DNA from: Halalkalicoccus paucihalophilus | GTDB lineage: Archaea > Halobacteriota > Halobacteria > Halobacteriales > Halalkalicoccaceae | Direction: 5' to 3' | Length of the DNA stretch: 64,000 nt | Assembly (NCBI RefSeq): GCF_001593955.1 | Contig: NZ_LTAZ01000007.1 | Span: forward strand, 90,132-154,131 | The notes under the pieces: generated by a model | Database searches by the model: none | The model's input: only the letters and a program-made list of their open reading frames with translations | What the model was told of the DNA's origin: nothing | In this document: positions 54,695-63,297 of the stretch, piece by piece | How positions within the stretch are numbered: position 1 is the stretch's first letter | Layout: the number at the start of each line of letters is the position of its first letter | Position numbers and translations under genes: made by a program

Positions 54695-55672
54695 CTACAC
54701 CGTATCGGTCATTTCAGGGGTCTCCTTGGCGGCAAGCCCGTCGATCTCTCGGGCGAGCGAGAGTGCACGGATACCGTCCTCACCGGTCACGACCGGCTCG
54801 GAGCCGGTCCGAGCGGCCTCCGCGAAGGCCGAGAGCTCGTTTTTCAGGGGCTCGCGGCGCTCGACGAGCACCTGCTCGACGATGTTCTCGTGGCGGTAGC
54901 GAAAGCCCTCCTGTTTGACGTACTCGGGGAGCGACTGGCGCGTGATCTCGATCGACTGGTCGATGTAGTCGACGATCACCCGGCAGTTCTCGGCGGTGAT
55001 CGTCAGTTCGCGGACCTTCTGTTGGGTGACACGGCTCGCGGTGAGCTGGCCGATCCGGCCCGAGGGCGTCTGGATCGTCGCGGTGGCGTAGTCCGACCCG
55101 CGCGTGCCCGCGGCGTAAACGTCGGTCGCCTCCTCGCCGAGGATCGACAGCAGGATGTCGATGTCGTGGATCATCAGGTCCATCACGACGGTGTCTGCGA
55201 TGTCCCGTTCGACCGGCGGGCCGAGCCGACGGGCCTCCATCGCGATGATGTCGAGGTCCTCGAGGAGGTCCTTTAGCGTCATCACCGCAGGATTGAACCG
55301 CTCGATGTGGCCGACCTGCAGCACGACCCCCCGTTCTTCGGCCAACTCGATCAGCTTTCGGCCGTCCGCCAGATCCTCGACGAAGGGCTTCTCGATGAGG
55401 ACGCTCACGCCCGCGTCGATACACTCGCGGGCAGTGTCGTAGTGGAACTGGGTCGGCACCGCGATCGAGACGATATCGACCGAATCGAGGAGGTCGGCCA
55501 TCTCCATTGCCGTCGACCCGAATGCGTCGGCGACCGACTGGGCCTGCTCGGTATCGACGTCCTGAACGCCGACGAGTTGGGTCTCGGGGAGTTCGCGGTA
55601 CACCCGAGCGTGGTTCTGTCCCATGCTTCCGACGCCGATGACGCCAGCGCGGATCGGCGGTTGTTCAGACAT
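54695..55672 (-). CDS. Gfo/Idh/MocA oxidoreductase, WbpB/WlbA-like
   Basis: A 325-residue NAD-dependent oxidoreductase. The Rossmann motif is GVIGVGSMGQNHARVY, with the EKP signature in VLIEKPFVED (about residue 95) and the substrate-side HIERFNPA and HDIDILLS. Members such as WbpB/WlbA oxidise the 3-hydroxyl of UDP-GlcNAcA to a keto group. Its start overlaps the DegT aminotransferase stop by 8 bases, so the keto product and its amination are encoded together. Confidence 0.9.
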   Translation of the reverse strand: MSEQPPIRAGVIGVGSMGQNHARVYRELPETQLVGVQDVDTEQAQSVADAFGSTAMEMADLLDSVDIVSIAVPTQFHYDTARECIDAGVSVLIEKPFVEDLADGRKLIELAEERGVVLQVGHIERFNPAVMTLKDLLEDLDIIAMEARRLGPPVERDIADTVVMDLMIHDIDILLSILGEEATDVYAAGTRGSDYATATIQTPSGRIGQLTASRVTQQKVRELTITAENCRVIVDYIDQSIEITRQSLPEYVKQEGFRYRHENIVEQVLVERREPLKNELSAFAEAARTGSEPVVTGEDGIRALSLAREIDGLAAKETPEMTDTV

Positions 55673-56753
55673 GTCCTACCTCAATGTCCGCGAGCGCTTC
55701 AACGATCCGATCCGCGTCGTCGGACGAGATATTCGGGTGAACAGGCAGCGAGAGGGCCTCCTCCGACGCGCGCTTTGCGTTCGGAACGTCCGCGCTGTAG
55801 CCCTCGTAGGCCTCGAGTTCGTGGATACAGGTCGGATAGTAGATCTTGCTGTCGACGCCCCGGTCTTCGAGCGTGCGCTGGAGGGCGTCCCGATCGTCCG
55901 TTCTGATGGTGTACTGGTGGTAGACGTGCGTCCGGTCGCCGGGAACGGTCGGCGTCTCGACGCTCGTCTCGGCGAGTCCCTCGGAGAGCCGTTCGGCGTT
56001 CTCCTGACGGGCCTCGGTGAACGCGGGAAGCCGCTCGAGTTGGGCGCGTCCGAGCGCCGCGGCGATGTTCGTCAGCCGCAGGTTGTGCCCGACAATGGTG
56101 TGGGCATACTGGGCGCTCCCGTCGCGCCCGTGGTTGATGAACTGTCGGATCCCCGCCTCGAGGTCGGGGTCGTCCGTCGTCACCATCCCCCCCTCGCCCG
56201 TAGTCATGTTCTTCGTCGGGTAGAACGAAAAGCAGGCGACGTCGCCGAGCGAGCCGACGCGCCGGTCGTCGACGGTCGCGCCGTGGGCCTGGGCGGCATC
56301 CTCGATCAGCGCGACGTCGTACTCCTCGGCGAGTTCCCCGAAACAGGTCATGTCCGCCGGCAGACCGTAGAGGTGGACAGGCATGATAGCCGCGACGTCC
56401 TCTCGCTCGCGGAGGATCGATTCGACGGCGTCGGGATCGAGGTTGTAGGTGTCGGGATCGATGTCGGCGAAGACGGGTTCGCCGCCGGCCAGCCGGATCG
56501 AGTTCGCGGTCGCGACGAAGGAGAAGGGGGTCGTGATCACCGCCCGTCCTCGAACATCGAGGGCCTCACAGGCGGCGTGGAGGGCGGCGGTGCCGTTGGC
56601 GGTCGCGACGCCGCGATCGGCTCCGCAGAACTCGGCGAACTCGTTTTCGAAGGCGGTGACGACGTCGCCGCTCGCGATATAACCCGAATCGAGGACGTCC
56701 ATGACGGCCTCCCGTTCGTCGTCGCCGATGTCGGGGTTGGCGATCGGGATCAT
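55665..56753 (-). CDS. DegT/DnrJ/EryC1/StrS aminotransferase, WbpE/WlbC-like
   Basis: A 362-residue PLP-dependent sugar aminotransferase. The start MIPIANPDIGDDEREAVMDVLDSGYIASG is typical. The PLP lysine is in SFYPTKNMTTGEGG (about residue 182), and EDAAQAHGATVDDRRVG precedes it. It would convert the 3-keto-uronic acid to the 3-amino form. An ATG 56753 gives the family start; 53 further codons (GTG 56912) are in frame but atypical. The upstream region carries a separate 42-codon ORF whose stop overlaps this ATG. Confidence 0.9.
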   Translation of the reverse strand: MIPIANPDIGDDEREAVMDVLDSGYIASGDVVTAFENEFAEFCGADRGVATANGTAALHAACEALDVRGRAVITTPFSFVATANSIRLAGGEPVFADIDPDTYNLDPDAVESILREREDVAAIMPVHLYGLPADMTCFGELAEEYDVALIEDAAQAHGATVDDRRVGSLGDVACFSFYPTKNMTTGEGGMVTTDDPDLEAGIRQFINHGRDGSAQYAHTIVGHNLRLTNIAAALGRAQLERLPAFTEARQENAERLSEGLAETSVETPTVPGDRTHVYHQYTIRTDDRDALQRTLEDRGVDSKIYYPTCIHELEAYEGYSADVPNAKRASEEALSLPVHPNISSDDADRIVEALADIEVGHV

Positions 56754-56878
56754 CGTCGTCCTCCGCAGGAGGGCGGACCATCGGCTCGATGAGTGTCGAG
56801 CGTCGAACGGGACTGGGTGTGGTCGTACTCCGCGCGCGGTCTGGAGGCCACAGCGGGGTGGTGTGATGAGGATTGCAT
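56750..56878 (-). CDS. 42-codon leader ORF in front of the DegT aminotransferase
   Basis: From ATG 56878 on the minus strand, a frame encodes MQSSSHHPAVASRPRAEYD and continues to a TGA overlapping the aminotransferase start (ATGA at 56753-56750). The predicted transcript start is about 40 bases upstream of it. Composition is Arg/Ser/His-rich, so this may be a chance frame in GC-rich DNA or a coupling leader. Confidence 0.3.
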   Translation of the reverse strand: MQSSSHHPAVASRPRAEYDHTQSRSTLDTHRADGPPSCGGRR

Positions 56879-57095
56879 AGTGGAGTCGATACGGGTCGAA
56901 GCCCGTTCTCACTGCGTGCCTAGAGTGATGGAGTCTTTGTTATAAATGTGTTAACCCAGTATGGCGCCGCATAAATGGGGAAAAAACGCCGCCAGCGACG
57001 GTGTTCGTGTCGATAAACGAACTGGACGATGAGGGGGTGGCTATCCGATCGGACTGTCGGGGGGTTTTTCAAGACACCTCGCGTAGGCGGTGGAA
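56754..57095. other. Divergent region between the aminotransferase and DUF1616 genes
   Basis: About 340 bases. The minus-strand TATA box is at 56940-56947, with a long leader (about 160 bases) before the aminotransferase ATG. The right part is GC-rich again, except for ATAAATGGGG near 56971 and TTTTTC near 57065. The DUF1616 promoter was not clearly identified. Confidence 0.5.
56940..56947 (-). promoter_or_regulatory. TATA box of the aminotransferase-oxidoreductase operon
   Basis: ATTTATAA on the minus strand predicts transcription from about 56916. The leader of about 160 bases is far longer than the usual near-leaderless mRNA in this window. Confidence 0.55.
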
Positions 57096-58082
57096 ATGAG
57101 AGTCCACCAGTGGACCGGAGACCTGCTCCTGATCCTCCTCTTCAGCGGGCTCGCCGCGGGCGGCATCCTGTCGGAGATCTCCGTCACGCCGATCCGCGTC
57201 GCGCTCGCGCTCCCGCTCGTGCTGTTGGTGCCCGGCTACGCGTTCATCAGCGCCCTCTTCCCGGAGGTGCCCGACGAGGACGACGGGTTCGGTGCCCTCG
57301 AACGGGTCGTCCTCTCGGTCGCACTCAGCCTCGCGATCGTCGCACTGGTCGCGTACGCCGCGAACTTCACGCCCTACGGGATCACCCTCCTCCCGATCAC
57401 CGTCGCCGTCGTCGCGTGGACCGTTCTGTTCTCGTTGCTCGGCCTCGTTCGACGCGCCCGACTCGACCCCGCGGACCGCTACGGGATCCGGGCGGGTCCC
57501 TCCCTCGGGGTCGTTCCCGGGCTCTTTACCGTCCAGCGCCGTCGACCGGGCGACACCCGCGGGCCGTTCGAACCCGAGAACGGCCGTCACCTCCTGTTGA
57601 ACGTCTTTCTGGTGTTCAGTCTCCTCGCGCTGCTGGTCGCCGGTGGCTACATGGCCTTTGCCGCCCCGTCGCTCCCGGACGAACAGCCCCACACCGAGTT
57701 CTACCTGCTCTCGGAGAACGACGAGGGCGAGTTGACCTCGACCGACCTGCCGACCGATCTATCGGCGGGCGAGACCGACCCGATTACCGTCGCCATCGAG
57801 AACCACGAAGGTGAAACCCAGACCTACACCACGGTCGTCTATCAGCAGGAGGTGACGCTGAGCGAGGACGGTCGGACCGTCGAGAGCGTCGACGGCGCGG
57901 AGGAACTCGACCGGTTCGAGACGATAGTCGAGAGCGGCGAGACCGAACAGGTGTCGTACGACGCCGGCCCGACGGCTGACGGCGACGTCTACGTCTGGTT
58001 CCTCCTCTATCACGGCGACGTACCCGACGATCCCTCCCCTGAGAACGCCGACGAGACCACCCGTCTCGTGTTTACTGACTAA
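57096..58082 (+). CDS. DUF1616 membrane protein
   Basis: A 328-residue protein. Four membrane helices are in the N-terminal two thirds (DLLLILLFSGLAAGGIL, RVALALPLVLLVPGYAFISALFP, VVLSVALSLAIVALVAY, LLPITVAVVAWTVLFSLLGL), with one more at NVFLVFSLLALLVAGGYM, and a C-terminal extracellular beta domain of about 125 residues. PGYAFISALFP is the DUF1616 signature. Such genes occur in haloarchaeal glycosylation and polysaccharide clusters; no biochemical role is known. A GTG two codons upstream is an alternative start. Confidence 0.88.
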   Translation: MRVHQWTGDLLLILLFSGLAAGGILSEISVTPIRVALALPLVLLVPGYAFISALFPEVPDEDDGFGALERVVLSVALSLAIVALVAYAANFTPYGITLLPITVAVVAWTVLFSLLGLVRRARLDPADRYGIRAGPSLGVVPGLFTVQRRRPGDTRGPFEPENGRHLLLNVFLVFSLLALLVAGGYMAFAAPSLPDEQPHTEFYLLSENDEGELTSTDLPTDLSAGETDPITVAIENHEGETQTYTTVVYQQEVTLSEDGRTVESVDGAEELDRFETIVESGETEQVSYDAGPTADGDVYVWFLLYHGDVPDDPSPENADETTRLVFTD

Positions 58083-58122
58083 GCGGAGGGACGCGATGTC
58101 CCCGTTCTCGATTGGTCTACAC

Positions 58123-59373
58123 TTACCGGGTCGACGCCACGTCCGTCGCGGCGACGTCTTCGTAGAGCGATCCGAGCGATTCGATCACCGTTTCTGGTGC
58201 GAACCGTTCGAGTTGGTGGGGGATCGCCTCCCGGTGGTCGGCGTACTCACGACACAGCGCATCGAAGGCGTCGGCGAGTGACTCGGGATCGCCGGGTTCG
58301 AAGAGCGTCCCGGCGGGGCCGACGATGTAGTCCATGCTCCCGACGTCGGCGCTCACGATCGGCGTGTGGGTCGCGAGCGCCTCGAGCATGACACGACCGA
58401 ACGGCTCGTCGATGACCCCCGGATAGACGAACAGGTCCGAGGACCGATAGAGGTCGGGCAGTTCGCCGTGATCGACGTAGCCGAGCCACGTGATCGCCTC
58501 GTCCACGCCGAGGTCGGCCGCGAGTTCGCGAAGCGTCCCTTCAAGGGGGCCGCGACCGGCGATCTGTAACTCGACCTCGTGTCCGTCCCTCCGGAGCAGT
58601 GCGAGCGCCCGGACGAGGGTGTCGATACCCTTGATGTCCTGGAGTGCGCCGACGTAGAGCGCGGTGATCGGTTCGGTCAGGTCGGCGGGTCCCTCGCGCG
58701 GCCGGTGGAACTCCTCGTCGTAGAAGTGCGGGACGACGGTCGTCGCCTCGGCGGGGAATCCCAGATCGGCGTAGTCCTCCTTCAGGTGCGGTGAGAGCGC
58801 GTGATAGGCCGTGATCTCGTCGGCGTGGGCCATCGAGGAGCGAACGAACGGGATCTGACCCATCGAGACGTAGCCCTGTCTGAGTTCGGCCTCGAGGCCC
58901 TGTCGGCGTTTCATCGCCGTCGCGGGCACGCAGGTCGCACACTTCAGCCGACCGGGCCCCGAGCACTTCCGTTCGCCGTGGTACATCATATCGGCTTTCG
59001 GGCACACCGGTAGGTAGGAATTGAGCGTGAGAAGCGTCGGGACGTCCAGATCGGCGAGCACGGGGATGAACGCCGAGGAGTAGGAGTGAACCAGATCGTG
59101 GCCCTCGAGGGCGGCGCTCTCCTCGCGCAAGGCGTCCATCTTCGTGAAGATGGGGTGGGGAAGCTTCGGGAGGCGGTCGTGAAGGACGTACTCGACGCGG
59201 TCCTGCGCGGGAAGCGTCGCCTCCGCGGCGTCCATCTGCGTCGAGACGTACACCGTCAGGTCGTGGTGATGGGAGAGCCGTTCGATGTAGATCGTCGAAC
59301 TGTGGGTCGCGCCGGTGCCGTCGCTACCCGGACACTCCGCGGGAACGAACGCGACGTCGAGTCGGTCAGACAT
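58123..59373 (-). CDS. GT4-type glycosyltransferase with cysteine-rich insert
   Basis: A 416-residue glycosyltransferase family 4 enzyme. The donor domain has VVPHFYDEEFH, LYVGALQDIKGIDTLVRAL, and DLFVYPGVIDEPFGRVMLEALATHTPIV, the E-x7-E catalytic pattern. The acceptor half contains an insertion with several cysteines (CPKADMMYHGERKC, then LKCATC, about residues 128-150) often seen in this subgroup and possibly zinc-binding. It lies 750 bases past the DUF1616 gene's start, convergent with it. Together with the enzyme at 49376 it gives at least two transferases for glycan assembly. Confidence 0.9.
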   Translation of the reverse strand: MSDRLDVAFVPAECPGSDGTGATHSSTIYIERLSHHHDLTVYVSTQMDAAEATLPAQDRVEYVLHDRLPKLPHPIFTKMDALREESAALEGHDLVHSYSSAFIPVLADLDVPTLLTLNSYLPVCPKADMMYHGERKCSGPGRLKCATCVPATAMKRRQGLEAELRQGYVSMGQIPFVRSSMAHADEITAYHALSPHLKEDYADLGFPAEATTVVPHFYDEEFHRPREGPADLTEPITALYVGALQDIKGIDTLVRALALLRRDGHEVELQIAGRGPLEGTLRELAADLGVDEAITWLGYVDHGELPDLYRSSDLFVYPGVIDEPFGRVMLEALATHTPIVSADVGSMDYIVGPAGTLFEPGDPESLADAFDALCREYADHREAIPHQLERFAPETVIESLGSLYEDVAATDVASTR

Positions 59374-59461
59374 GGATACTGGAATCGGTTCCGTCGATCA
59401 TTCTCGTACTCGTTCTCGGCGGGCGCACCTTATTATCGGTGTCGTAAGTCGCTTCCCCTCG

Positions 59462-60535
59462 CTATCCGGTTCGGCGGAGTTCGACACAGAATACCGAACC
59501 CTCCGGGTCGTTGTCCTCGACCCAGATCCCGCCGTCGTACCGGGTAACGAGCCGATCGACCAGCGAGAGCCCGATCCCCATACCCGAACTCGCCTCGCCC
59601 TGCTCGCCCTCGGCGAAGATCCGCTCCTTACGCCGATCGGGAATGCCGGGGCCGTTGTCCGCGACCCGGATCACGACCGTCTCATCGGCGGGTTCGACCG
59701 AGAGGGTCACCTCGGGAACGTCCTTGTCGTTGTAGAAGATGGCGTTGCTGATGAGGTTGCCCACGACCGACGAGAGGAGGTCGTTCGCACACACTCGCAG
59801 CCCCGCGACCTCGCCCTCGATCGAGAGTTCGACGTCGCGATAGAGCCCCTGGGCCTTCTCGACCTCGGTCGCGAGCACCTGCGAGAGGACAACGGGGTAA
59901 AGGTCGACCGCTTCGTCGTCGGTGACGGTCTCGACGATGTCGCCGACGGTCCGGGTGAGTTGAAGGACGTGGTTGCTCGACTGGATGATCTCGTCGACGG
60001 CGTCCTGCCCACGGGGTTCGACGTGTTCTGCGACCTCGCGTGCACGCCCGACGACGAGACTGATGTCGTTTCTGATGTCGTGGCGGGTGAGCTGGTTGAG
60101 AATAGCGAGTTCGCGGGTGCGCGTTCTGAGTTGGCGTTCGGTTTTCTTCCGTTCGATGGAGTAGCGGATCGCCCGCGCGAGGACCTCGGGAGTGACGTCG
60201 TCTTTCACGAGGTAGTCCTGTGCGCCATAGGAGACGGCCTCCATCCCGAGACTCGCCTCGGGCATCCCAGTCAGAACGATCACCGGCACCGTGTCGGTCT
60301 CATAGAGGACACGCTCGAGGGTGTCGAGGCCGGTGCTGTCCGGGAGACGCAGATCCAGCAGGAGGACGTCGGGATCGGTTTCGGAGAGATGGGCGAGTCC
60401 CGCATCGAGCGAGGACTCGTGGACGAACTCGATCGAGGAGTCGCGATGTTCGCGGAGCATCTCCTCGATGAGGCGGGCATCGCCGGGGTTGTCCTCGATC
60501 AGCAGCACGGACTCGAAGACGGGATCAGCGTTCAT
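59462..60535 (-). CDS. Hybrid receiver-histidine kinase
   Basis: A 357-residue protein. The N-terminal receiver (residues 8-125; acceptor Asp in VLLLDLRLPDSTG, Lys in DYLVKDD) is joined by a helix to a dimerisation domain with the phosphorylated His in LTRHDIRNDIS (about residue 155). The ATPase domain follows (NLISNAIFYN, then DNGPGIP and GMGIGLSLVD). No membrane segment, so it is a soluble kinase whose input may be its own receiver. It overlaps the preceding response-regulator gene by 11 bases. Confidence 0.92.
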   Translation of the reverse strand: MNADPVFESVLLIEDNPGDARLIEEMLREHRDSSIEFVHESSLDAGLAHLSETDPDVLLLDLRLPDSTGLDTLERVLYETDTVPVIVLTGMPEASLGMEAVSYGAQDYLVKDDVTPEVLARAIRYSIERKKTERQLRTRTRELAILNQLTRHDIRNDISLVVGRAREVAEHVEPRGQDAVDEIIQSSNHVLQLTRTVGDIVETVTDDEAVDLYPVVLSQVLATEVEKAQGLYRDVELSIEGEVAGLRVCANDLLSSVVGNLISNAIFYNDKDVPEVTLSVEPADETVVIRVADNGPGIPDRRKERIFAEGEQGEASSGMGIGLSLVDRLVTRYDGGIWVEDNDPEGSVFCVELRRTG

Positions 60536-60983
60536 GCTGAGCTACCGGCGGGAGCGTCACGGTCGACAACCAGAACGATTCGAGGTGCTCGATGATCGAG
60601 ACGAACTGCTCGACCGTTTCCGGCTTCGTGACGTAGGCGTTGGCGTGGAGGTCGTACATCCGAACGACATCATCTTTCGAGTCAGAGGTAGTAAAAATAG
60701 TGATTGGTATTCTTCGTAAAATATCGTCCGACTTCACGGCGGCAAGCACCTCCGCGCCGTCCCGTTTCGGAATGTTGTAATCGAGGAGAACGAACGCGGG
60801 CGTCATTGCGTCGGCGTACTCGCCACGGGTGTAGAGGTAGTCGATCGCGGCGACGCCGTCGGTGACGACGTCGAGTTCGATCGAACTGTCGGCCTCGGCA
60901 ATGGCTTCGCGTGCGAGGCGGACGTCGTGGGGGTTGTCCTCGACGAGCAGGACGCGCGCCTCGTGCGCTCGCTCAGGCGTCAT
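60525..60983 (-). CDS. Stand-alone response regulator (Rcp1-like)
   Basis: A 152-residue single receiver domain. LLVEDNPHDVRLAREAI gives the acidic pair, FVLLDYNIPKRDG has the phosphoacceptor Asp (about residue 69), IFTTSDS the Thr, and TKPETVEQF the Lys. No output domain, so it probably works as a phosphate relay or protein partner. Its stop overlaps the histidine kinase start, and its start overlaps the HxlR-receiver gene stop, each by 11 bases. Confidence 0.92.
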   Translation of the reverse strand: MTPERAHEARVLLVEDNPHDVRLAREAIAEADSSIELDVVTDGVAAIDYLYTRGEYADAMTPAFVLLDYNIPKRDGAEVLAAVKSDDILRRIPITIFTTSDSKDDVVRMYDLHANAYVTKPETVEQFVSIIEHLESFWLSTVTLPPVAQHER

Positions 60984-61845
60984 TGATGAGTGCCTGAAGC
61001 TGGGGATCGTCGGCCGCGTCGGCGGGATCGTCGAGCTCCGATTCGAGTTCCTCGATACGGCTGTGAAGGCGGTCGTACTCGTCGCTGGCGTCGAGTTCGG
61101 CCGTCGATTTCTCGGCGCGCAACAGCGACTCCTTCGCCGATAGCGCGAGGTACTCCCGGAGTGGCCCCTCGTGTACGTCGCGGGCGAGCACGTCGGTGAC
61201 CGTCTCGCGGACGTCCTCTCGGAACCCGGGTTTGGTGATGTAGGCGTCGAACCCCATATCGACGATGTCGAAGTCCGGCTCGACCGCCGAGAGCATCACC
61301 ACCCCGCAGTCGAGGTTCCACTCGCGGATCCGGGACAGAACGTCCTCTCCGGAGATCCCGGGCATCCGCCGGTCGAGGAGGACGACATCGACCGACTCGT
61401 CGAGTTTCCTGAAGGCCTCCTCGCCGTCGTAGGCCCGCTCGACGGTGTAGTCGGTTTCGAGCCAACTGGCGTGCATCTTCACGAGTCGGGGATCGTCGTC
61501 GACGATCAACACCACGGGATCCGGATCCGGATCGAGGTGCCGGTCGCCCCACGCGGCGAGCTCCTCGAGGGCGCTCTGGAGCTCGAGGCCCGTGTTCGTC
61601 AGTTCGTACTCGACGCGCAGCGGCGATTCGCTCACCACCGTCCTGCGCAACAGTCCGTTCTCCGTGAGATCCTCCAAACTATCGGTGAGGACCTTCGACG
61701 AGATCCCCTCGATTCGTTCCTTGAGTTCGTTGAACCGCAGCGGTCCCTCCTCAAGGAGTCGGTGGATGATCACCGGATGCCACTTCTTCGAAATGAGGTC
61801 GACGGTATCGACGACCCGTTGTGCCCGATCTGTATTGCTGTTCAC
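60973..61845 (-). CDS. HxlR winged helix fused to a receiver and HalX domain
   Basis: A 290-residue three-domain protein. Residues 10-100 are an HxlR winged helix (ISKKWHPVIIHRLLEEGPLRFNELKERIEGISSKVLTDSL). Residues 112-225 are a receiver (VVLIVDDDPRLVKMHA, VVLLDRRMPGISGED, AYITKPGF). Residues 230-285 form the HalX helical domain (EYLALSAKESLLRAEKSTAELD). It should be a phosphorylation-controlled DNA-binding regulator. It is the first gene of the operon, with an A/T-rich stretch (61870-61935) upstream as the promoter region. Confidence 0.9.
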   Translation of the reverse strand: MNSNTDRAQRVVDTVDLISKKWHPVIIHRLLEEGPLRFNELKERIEGISSKVLTDSLEDLTENGLLRRTVVSESPLRVEYELTNTGLELQSALEELAAWGDRHLDPDPDPVVLIVDDDPRLVKMHASWLETDYTVERAYDGEEAFRKLDESVDVVLLDRRMPGISGEDVLSRIREWNLDCGVVMLSAVEPDFDIVDMGFDAYITKPGFREDVRETVTDVLARDVHEGPLREYLALSAKESLLRAEKSTAELDASDEYDRLHSRIEELESELDDPADAADDPQLQALINDA

Positions 61846-61947
61846 CGGCTATCGCCCACTTTCCATAGAATCTCCTCCGTAATTTATTATACGTTATCTA
61901 GTTTAATTAAAGTTATATTATAAACATATTTATCGAGACGGCCGTCG

Positions 61948-63081
61948 TTAGCTGAACAGCGATCGGAAGAAAGCGATGATCCGCTCGAAGAACCCCATCG
62001 ACTCGTCCTCATTGGGGGTCTCGTTTGGCTGTTCGTTGGGAGTTTGGTTCTCGCCGGGACTGGTCCGTCCGACCCGTCGCTCGGGAGCGGCGGCGACGCC
62101 GAAGACCTCGAGCGCTTCCTGAACGGAGACGACCTCGATGTTCCGTTCCTGTGCCTGCTGGAGGACGAACTCGACTCGCTCGGGCGGCAAGGTGTCGTAC
62201 TGGCTGTGGCCGGCGAGGATACCGTAATCAGGTTCCTCGGCGACGGTATCGAGGAACGTCTCGATTTCGGCCTCGGTCATGTGATCGGTCTCCATATAGC
62301 GGCGTCCGAGGCTATAGGGGTCGGGGTTGTGGGTCGGATTGAGGCCGACACCGTCGTGGGTGGGGGTCGCGACGTAATACTCGGGGGCGAGTTCGCTCAC
62401 GAGGCCGTCGTCGCGTTCGAAGGGGTAGATCATGTTCGTGACCTGTCCCTCGCCGACGTACTCTTCGAGTTGGGCCTGTGATTCGGTGAGTATCTCCCGG
62501 AGGAACTCTTCGGTGTAGCGGACTCGCGTGCTGGAGGAGGCGGTAAAGCCCGTGTCGATCCCCTCTTCGAGTTCGATATAGGGGCCGATGTCGTCCTCAC
62601 CGTTGCCCGCGATGGTCGCTTGGGTTTCGTTCTGCTCGTCGAGGACGGCGATCGGATCGCCCTCGAACCGCCCGTGGATGTTGACATCGGGGTAGATCCG
62701 GGTGTCGCCGGCCTCGATGTCCTCGACGATGGGGGCGAATCCGAGCGCACGATGCTTGATCGTATGGGACATGATCTCCCAGCCGTTGTCGGCCATCTCG
62801 AGCAGTCGACCGCTGCTGAGCCACTTCTCCGAGGAGTTTATCAGACCGGGGCAAGCCGCGGTACAACCCGCCGCCCCGTAGCGCTGATGCAGGTGAAACA
62901 TCTCGTAGTCTTGGGTGGGCCCGTCGTCGTAGATGATCGAGAGATAGCCCGCCGGTTCGTCGTCCGATTCTTGGGCACCAGCGGTGCCCAACAGACCGGC
63001 CGCACCGACCGCGGCCGCTCCCGCTCCGACCGTCCGCATGAACGAACGGCGACTCGGACGGGATCGAATTGTGTGCGTCAT
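61948..63081 (-). CDS. Tat-exported polysaccharide deacetylase-like protein
   Basis: A 377-residue secreted protein. The twin-arginine signal is SRRSFMRTVGAGAAAVGAAG (residues about 10-30), without a lipobox. The NodB domain has SIIYDDGPTQDYEMF (catalytic Asp pair), SHTIKHRALG (metal His) and a later YPFERDDG, so the site appears intact though divergent. The tail is a Pro/Asn/Glu-rich linker (QTPNEQPNETPNE) followed by an amphipathic or hydrophobic C-terminus (FFERIIAFFRSLF) that could touch the membrane. It is the second deacetylase of the region, with a different domain layout from that at 35869. Confidence 0.87.
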   Translation of the reverse strand: MTHTIRSRPSRRSFMRTVGAGAAAVGAAGLLGTAGAQESDDEPAGYLSIIYDDGPTQDYEMFHLHQRYGAAGCTAACPGLINSSEKWLSSGRLLEMADNGWEIMSHTIKHRALGFAPIVEDIEAGDTRIYPDVNIHGRFEGDPIAVLDEQNETQATIAGNGEDDIGPYIELEEGIDTGFTASSSTRVRYTEEFLREILTESQAQLEEYVGEGQVTNMIYPFERDDGLVSELAPEYYVATPTHDGVGLNPTHNPDPYSLGRRYMETDHMTEAEIETFLDTVAEEPDYGILAGHSQYDTLPPERVEFVLQQAQERNIEVVSVQEALEVFGVAAAPERRVGRTSPGENQTPNEQPNETPNEDESMGFFERIIAFFRSLFS

Positions 63082-63297
63082 CGTACGTACTATCCGAGTC
63101 CCGACGTTTATTTATACATCGAATAATTGCCGCTAGTGACGTACTACCACGATGTACGAACGCGAGAGATAACAGTCGGCACAGATCACCCGGTATCACG
63201 CGTCTCGTCCGCTTACTCGCCGGTAGCCGACCTCGATTGCGATAGTGATAGCTTGATTTACTAGATCGTCTATTGTTTTTTGAGTTCGTGAGAAACC

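Noticed and set aside
59315..60595. 426-codon plus-strand frame opposite the histidine kinase
   Set aside because: Composition of an antisense frame and no motifs; the kinase on the minus strand is unambiguous.
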